In this document: positions 58,687 to 64,000 of the stretch, piece after piece
Numbering within the stretch: the first letter of the stretch is position 1
Layout of the letters: each line of letters begins with the position of its first letter
NCBI GenBank assembly: GCA_008638375.1
Contig: VIRR01000553.1
Span: 186,001-250,000, forward strand
DNA from: Nyssa sinensis
Taxonomy: Eukaryota; Streptophyta; Magnoliopsida; Cornales; Nyssaceae
Length of the DNA stretch: 64,000 nt
Direction of reading: 5' to 3'
Program-made: the position numbers and the translations under genes
Notes under the pieces: model-generated
What the model saw: the letters and a program-made list of their open reading frames with translations, nothing else
What the model was told of the DNA's origin: nothing
Databases searched by the model: none

Positions 58687-58834
58687 TGTTTTTCTCCTCT
58701 TGTTGTGTCTGGCTGAAAACATTAAACTTAGCTCTTCTTTTGGGAGGAAACCCAATTTTATTTTATTTTATTTTTGATTTTTTTGTTATTTTTAATTGAG
58801 TTTTCTTTTTATTGTTTTGTAGGTGTTTAATATT

Positions 58835-58872
58835 TATTTTATTCTTTTTTTTTTTTTAAAAAAAAAAGGGGG
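58835..58872 (+). repeat. T run, A run, G run junction
   Basis: A run of T directly followed by runs of A and G, in the 3' untranslated part of the Athila element; a possible hairpin of homopolymers. Confidence 0.6.
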
Positions 58873-58904
58873 GTTTCTCTTTAGTCATTTTTGTTTTCTG
58901 GACT

Positions 58905-59131
58905 AAAAAGCTCGAGTAATTTCAAAAAAGCTCGAGCATTTTCTCATGTTTTTTTTTTCCAAATGTTTTTGGTCCAAAAAGCTCGAGCACTCGCCAAAAA
59001 GCTCCAGCACTTTTTCGTCAAAAATTGTTTAAACATTCTGCCCCGAAAAGCTCGAGCACTCCAAGAAAAGCTCGAGCTCTTTTTCTTCCCTCACAACTCT
59101 TAAGGTTTTGTCCCAAAAAGCTTGAGCACTT
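58905..59131 (+). repeat. Dispersed AAAAGCTCGAGCAC repeat, seven copies
   Basis: The 14-base word AAAAGCTCGAGCAC, or a one- or two-base variant, occurs seven times in 227 bases, with T-rich spacers of unequal length. GCTCGAGC is a perfect 8-base palindrome. It lies about 220 bases after the Athila pol stop. No coding frame is convincing. Confidence 0.85.
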
Positions 59132-59189
59132 TTAATTGTGTAAAAAAACATATATATCAAAAATCAAAAATTCAAAAAAAAAAAAAAAA

Positions 59190-60180
59190 CTAAAACCCTC
59201 GTCTCTCTCAGCATCACAGCCCCTCACTCTCACCCAGAACCTCCATCGCCGCCGCACCCTCCATCGCCATAACCACCGTCCATCAACAGCACCGCAACAC
59301 CCATCATCTCCCTCACCATCGCACAACCGCCGACCTAACCCACAACCACCGCCGCATCATCTCCATCATCGCCGACCAGCCACAACCGTCCCTAACCCCT
59401 CGCCGACTGCACAACCCCTAACCCTCTACCATCATCACCGCCGCATCACCCACTGCAACCCATCAAAACACCTCTCTCTCTTGTCCGCACAGCACCAGCA
59501 GCATTGCACTACCACCACCATCACAGCCCCGCCGCACCATCATCTTCCATAACCACCGCCCGCCGACCGCACAACCCCTAACCCTCTACCAGCACCACCG
59601 ACCGCACCCGTCGCTGCCATCAACGCCACCGATCGCATCTCTCTCTCTCTCTCTCTCCACCATCACCTCCATAGCCCGTCGCTTCCACAACCCACAGCCC
59701 TTGCGACGCACCACTCCACTGCACTGCTCTACAGCACCTCCATTTCCACCGGCGACTTCATCCCCATCTCCGCCACACTAGCATCTCCCACATCACACCT
59801 CCATTGCCAGCGTACCACACCACCATAGCCACCGCCATCCTCTCCATCACCATCGCACCACCACAGCCCGACCCAACTCGTCGTCGCTCCATCACCACCA
59901 ACCACAACCGCCGACTCCACCCCTATTGGATTCGTCGACCGCACCTCCATAAAAAACCGCCGCATCATCATCTTCCATCCAGAACCCCTAACCCGCAACC
60001 CTCCATCACCTCCATAGCCACCGCCATCATCACAGCCCAGCCGCACCATCATCTCCACCACCGAGACTGCACCACCACCACCACCACGGCACCGGCGCCG
60101 TCTCAAACCAGACTCACCCCTCTTCGGTCTTCTTCTCCGATCCACTACAGGCCTTGATCGGTGCAGACAAAAGAAACACA
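59190..60180 (+). repeat. C-rich, G-poor low-complexity kilobase
   Basis: Nearly one kilobase of ACC, CCA, CCG and CAT words with an extreme excess of C over G on the plus strand. Phrases such as ACAACCCCTAACCCTCTACC recur (59410 and 59570 regions). It lies between pol and the 3' LTR of the Athila element. Long open frames on both strands follow from composition (few T-rich stops) and show no domain. A (CT)n run sits at 59639-59657. Confidence 0.75.
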
Positions 60181-60184
60181 TAAA

Positions 60185-60352
60185 ATAAAAAAAAATAAAA
60201 AATAATCAAAATCAAAATCAAAAGCAAAAGCAAAAGCAAAATCAAAATAAAAAAAAAATCAAAAAAATAAAAATAAAAATAAACAAAAAAATAAAAATAA
60301 AAATAAAAATAAAAATAAAAATAAAAATAAAAATAAACAAAAAAAAATTAAA
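60185..60352 (+). repeat. A-rich compound microsatellite
   Basis: Runs of AAAATC, AAAAGC and AAATAA units; the longest part has about 12 AAAATA units. It directly follows the C-rich block. Confidence 0.9.
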
Positions 60353-60542
60353 AAAGAAATTGCATAGAAAGCCGTTCCAAATTCACTTCATTCCACTATG
60401 AATTTGGTTTAGTTGTTTCTCAGCCTGCATTATTACTTATTGGCATATTGATTCTCTTTTTCCAATTTTGTTTTGTTATGCTAATATGTAGATTCTATGG
60501 CCCTAATGATCTTTATTGTTTAGTTTGTTATTGTAGGGATCT

Positions 60543-60674
60543 ATGGGTCGCCCAAAAGCTTCCAAAAGCCGTGCAATTGAAGTTGAATCCATTTCACGCA
60601 AACGGCCCATTCAAACCCGTCAAATTCACATTGAGCAGCCAAATTCCATTTCACCGGGCTCTTTGCCCCCTTAG
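60543..60674 (+). CDS. 43-codon ORF behind a splice-acceptor-like site, in the extra-ORF position of Athila
   Basis: ATG 60543 opens MGRPKASKSRAIEVESISRK and ends at TAG 60672-60674. The sequence is basic and Ser-rich, like the starts of the extra (so-called env-like) ORFs that some Athila relatives carry between pol and the 3' LTR and express from spliced RNA. The upstream TTGTTATTGTAG/GG is a fair 3' splice site. Only this N-terminal piece is open; no further match follows. It may be a relic or an accidental frame. Confidence 0.35.
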   Translation: MGRPKASKSRAIEVESISRKRPIQTRQIHIEQPNSISPGSLPP

Positions 60675-62360
60675 TTCTCTCCACTCAGGTGCACTCCTTC
60701 CTTTTACTTATTTCGTTCTATTTCATGTTCTTTCATGTCATGTCCCCTTGAGGACAAGGTGTCAAATAAGTTGGGGGGAGTTGCTATTATTTTGCCTACT
60801 TGAGCTCAATATACTTCGTGATTACAATTTTATTGTTTTGAGCGTATTCATGTATTTCTGAGCTTGCATGAGAATCGTTGTGATAGTTGTGCACTGTTAG
60901 TGATTTGTCTTTCCCTAACTTTCATAATTGGAGACAAATTGGGTTGCTACTCTTGTGACTGTATGATTTGATGGTTAGATGTTGAGACTCTAGTATCATG
61001 ATGGCATTGACTGAGACTTATAACCCATGTTATGTAGATTTGAGCTTTAACTTTATTTTGAGGGTTATACAATTTGCATATTTCCATTCTATTAACTACC
61101 ATTGTCACATGTCTAAGGTCAGTCAGTTCAGATGTCAGATGACACTTCTTGCCTTGGGGGAATGAAACTAGGCCCTCTTTCTACTTTGAGCCCGTTCGTT
61201 TGTTTCTTGCATCTTCACATTATTTACCTGATAGGAACCAAGTTGAGCATTCATTATTATATCTTTTTTTTCATAACCAGTAGCCTCGCTTTGGATGAAG
61301 AAGTTGGGTGATTTTTCTGACGAGAATTTGGTGTTGTGACAGTAGAGAAGTGAAGATGTACCATTTTTCTTTTATTGTAATTTTATTCAGTTTTAAAAAA
61401 AAAGAAAAAAACAAAAAAAACAAAAAGAAGGAAGAAAAAAAATAAAAAAAAACATTTATGAAAAAAATATTTCATTGTCGTTTCCTTTTCTTTTTGGTTT
61501 GCTCAAGTAAAAAAGTTGTGAGTGGTTTGTGAATGCTTTTATTGAAATTTTGGGAGTGGTGTTGCAATGTTCAAAAGAGATGATGAGTTTGAAAAACTGT
61601 AGTTTATTCACTTCAGCTTCTTCGCTTATCTCATGGAGATTATTGTTCACTTACCCTTACATTATCCTTGACCTTGACCTACATTACAACCAGAAACAAA
61701 GACCTAGCCGACCCCGAAGGTGTAGTAGTTGATGATTGAGGATGTGACTGTAGTGATCATGTGACAGTAGGAGTTGATTTTCGTAGTGGTTAGAATTCTC
61801 TCTATATTATTCTTGTTGTGCTTTCATTCATGTTTGCATGTGGATTATTTGATTTGTACTCAACAATTATTCTATCCACATGTATGAGAGGATACATATG
61901 CACCCCATCTCTGTGAGCTTCATTTGTGAGTGATATCTTTTAGTGAGATTTGGAGTCAAAGTAATGCCTGTTTGAAACGAAGTTTCATTGCCTAGACATC
62001 TTGTCATGGTTGTTGCTTTTATGCACATTGATTCTATCCATTTATGAGCACTTGGGAACTTCATAGGTTGCTTTTAGTGAGATAATTGTTACTTTGCTTC
62101 GATTGTAACTCAGTTATACGCTCATTAAGATTCATTTTTATTAATTACGGAGTATATTGTGTTCAAGTTGGGGGGTTTCGAATTTTGTGGGTAGATTCAC
62201 TACAAACCTTCACGAGATTATAACTCGTTCACTAGGGTAACCTAGGGGTTTAAAGCCTTATTGCATACGGTAAATGCAATCGTGTATCCCATGAAAGAGG
62301 ATTTAGTTAGTTGTATTTTGTCTCTTGCTTCCTTGACTTTGCTCGAGGACTAGCAAAGTA
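60675..62360. other. 3' untranslated region of the Athila element
   Basis: No supported frame. It has TCCCCTTGAGGACAAGGTG with AAGTTGGGGGGAG at about 60740-60780, a second purine block AGTTGGGGGG at 62166, and an A-rich run at 61394-61452. The purine blocks look like secondary polypurine tracts of the kind found upstream of plant gypsy 3' LTRs. Confidence 0.5.
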
Positions 62361-62373
62361 TAAGTTGGAGGAT
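62361..62373 (+). other. Polypurine tract before the Athila 3' LTR
   Basis: TAAGTTGGAGGAT directly precedes the LTR start TGTGATAAC. The common form in related elements has an unbroken G run, so this tract carries a G-to-A change. Confidence 0.6.
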
Positions 62374-62374
62374 G

Positions 62375-63591
62375 TGATAACTGGTTAAAAAGTGCATATT
62401 TATTTTGTTAACCCTAGATATTCTTGCACTTTTATTATTTTAATTTCTCCAATCTATATGCATTTGCTAGTTAATTCTTATTTTATCTTTTTGCAGAGAA
62501 AGCTTGACAAAGTTAATGATTTAGTGGTGGATTTGGAGCAAAAGGAAAATATTGAGCTTTGAAGTGCTAAAAGAAGTGGAAAACAAGTGATTTTGGGTTA
62601 GAAGAGAGGCTTGGTCTATATGTTGGTGGACCAAGGTCTATTTTAGCATTATAGGCTCTATTTTGGAACACTTTAGACTCCCTTTTTGGGCTCCTAATGT
62701 CTAATGACGGGATTTTACTTTATTTTTCTGATTTTCTTATTTTGTGGGGGCAATTTTGGAAAAAGGAGGATAAGATTGCGAGCTAGGGTTTTGGAAGAGA
62801 AGGAGGCCGTTTTTGGGGATCTGGACGAGGAGAGGAAGGAAGGAGACGACTCTAAAGAAGAAGATGAATAACTCTATGGCTATGATAGTCTTCTCTTCCA
62901 CTATCATGGGCTAAGTTTCTCTCATTCCTAAGATTTAGATGAAACCCTAGTCAAGTAATATTGCTTCTTTGTATTTTATTTTTGGGTTAATTAGTTTTGG
63001 ATGTTGATTGTATAACGTTGGGATTTTATTAAGGCAATGATCGTATTATTCAGTTTCACATAATCAATTTCTGTGATTTTGTTTATGTGGTTATACAATA
63101 GTAATATGTGTACATACATCAAAACCGTAGGACGAGTCATAACTCAGGAAAAACAAATTGTAACTATGACCTTAGAATTAGCGTAGACAATTTGTGTTGA
63201 CCAAAGATGATTCGTGCTTAGGGTTTTGGTGCGTGATTTTCTTGATGATTGTATTGAAGCTTGTAGCCAAAAATACATCTTTTACATCCAAATTTAATGG
63301 CCCAAGAATTAATACAATTGAAACTAGTTACAAGATTAGTGGTGGATTCAACACCCTAGGAATCATCTTTTAATTTGATTCATCATTAATTCAATTAAAT
63401 ATTTGCTTTAATTAGAGTTCTCATTTAATTTTAGAAAAGAATCAACAAACAATCACATTTTGTGAATTTGAATCAAAGTTAATCTCAACTTTGGTTTTTA
63501 AACAATTAATAGTCTCTGTGGGTTCGACCCTTACTTCTCTACTATACTAGTAGTTTAGTTTGGTAATTTGATTGATTTCCACGACAGATCA
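62375..63591 (+). repeat. 3' LTR of the Athila element
   Basis: Starts TGATAACTGG (or TGTGATAAC from 62373) after the polypurine tract and ends GACAGATCA, giving short inverted ends TGAT/ATCA and a length of 1217 bp. The segment CTGTGGGTTCGACCCTTACT near 63506 is a phrase commonly seen close to the end of plant gypsy LTRs. The 5' LTR is missing, so a target duplication cannot be checked; the outer five bases are CTATC. Confidence 0.65.
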
Positions 63592-64000
63592 CTATCCTTA
63601 CTTTATGACATAAAATTACTGCTTTTTCCTTACATATATACAAAAATAAAAAATAAAAACTCTAAAAGTTGATAAAATGTCATTGATTTGATCAAATTAA
63701 AATAATGATAGTGTGTGAAAGTTTTAAATTTAAGGAGATGAGATAAAAAATAATTTAAAGAGTTATAATTAAAAATATTTTTAAAATGTATAAAAAAAAA
63801 ATTTGTAATGAAAAAGTTTGAGGAGGCTAGTTGACTTCCTAAGCCTTCATTGATTTCCTCCATGACAATACATAATTCTGATATAACTATTCATCTAAAC
63901 AGATCAACTCCTGCATACGATAGGCAAATCAATTCCTACCCATATCCTTCCATTTTGCTTTTTTGAGTGAGTCAAGTACGCCTTGTGTTTATGCTTTTTT
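63592..64000. other. Flanking AT-rich DNA
   Basis: Nothing recognised. Short minus-strand frame 63630-63863 is low-complexity Phe/Asn-rich reading of AT-rich DNA. Confidence 0.45.

Noticed and set aside
59136..59552. 138-codon plus-strand His/Pro-rich frame, and similar frames at 59804-60157 and 59729-60181 (minus)
   Set aside because: Low-complexity C-rich DNA has few stop codons in several frames; several overlapping frames are open at once and none has a domain.
59395..59600. CCCTAACCCT phrases considered as telomere-like repeats
   Set aside because: Only isolated, irregular occurrences within C-rich low-complexity DNA, not a tandem TTTAGGG array.
63505..63530. GGTTCGACCC phrase considered as a tRNA T-loop
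   Set aside because: No acceptor stem or anticodon arm can be placed; the phrase is common near plant gypsy LTR ends.

Overview
The window is nuclear DNA of a flowering plant, probably a eudicot. It is strongly AT-rich, nearly gene-free and built from several generations of decayed transposable elements. The signs are plant Ty3/gypsy integrases of the Athila and Tat types, a CACTA terminus, a Mutator-like element with a 9-base target duplication, a LINE tail with the plant zf-RVT finger, GT-AG introns, TATA boxes and AATAAA signals. I do not recognise the species. Some open frames have no ATG, so starts were chosen by eye.

Layout: 1-1800 is a fragment of a long gypsy-type LTR, related in inverted orientation to the solo LTR at 50903-54539. 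1800-5945 is decayed and mostly unassignable. 5945-18660 holds two related non-coding blocks (A, about 5.95-11.56 kb; B, about 11.96-18.66 kb); a third copy (C) lies at 40.5-48.79 kb. These blocks carry no convincing gene but repeat an exon-like minus-strand module. C also carries an inverted piece and a 1433-bp MULE with about 250-280 bp TIRs, a perfect 9-bp target duplication and an inverted pair of host-like exon fragments. 18836-25473 is a minus-strand Tat-lineage element: 3' LTR, polypurine tract, two plus-strand (antisense) transcription-unit relics, a 65-bp minisatellite and a decayed integrase. Its 5' part is lost and the integrase frame runs straight into a 161-bp tandem array (25474-27990), followed by a CACTA terminus at 28661.

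31017-31541 (minus) is the only gene I would call intact: a small B3-domain protein with an acidic Glu/Phe tract. Around it are a LINE tail (32.8-33.7 kb), a hAT-like MITE (38.08-38.24 kb) and a few exon-like fragments. 50903-54539 is a solo LTR. 56.77-63.59 kb is a 5'-truncated Athila element: RNase H-integrase frame with a frameshift, CTCGAG repeats, a C-rich kilobase, an A-rich microsatellite, a 43-codon ORF, a polypurine tract and a 3' LTR.

Apart from the B3 gene nothing works as a pathway. The interest is structural: antisense units inside a Tat element, satellite-like arrays next to retrotransposon and CACTA ends, gene-fragment capture by a MULE with an empty-site paralogue in the same window, and dispersal of a promoter/first-exon-like segment by segmental duplication.
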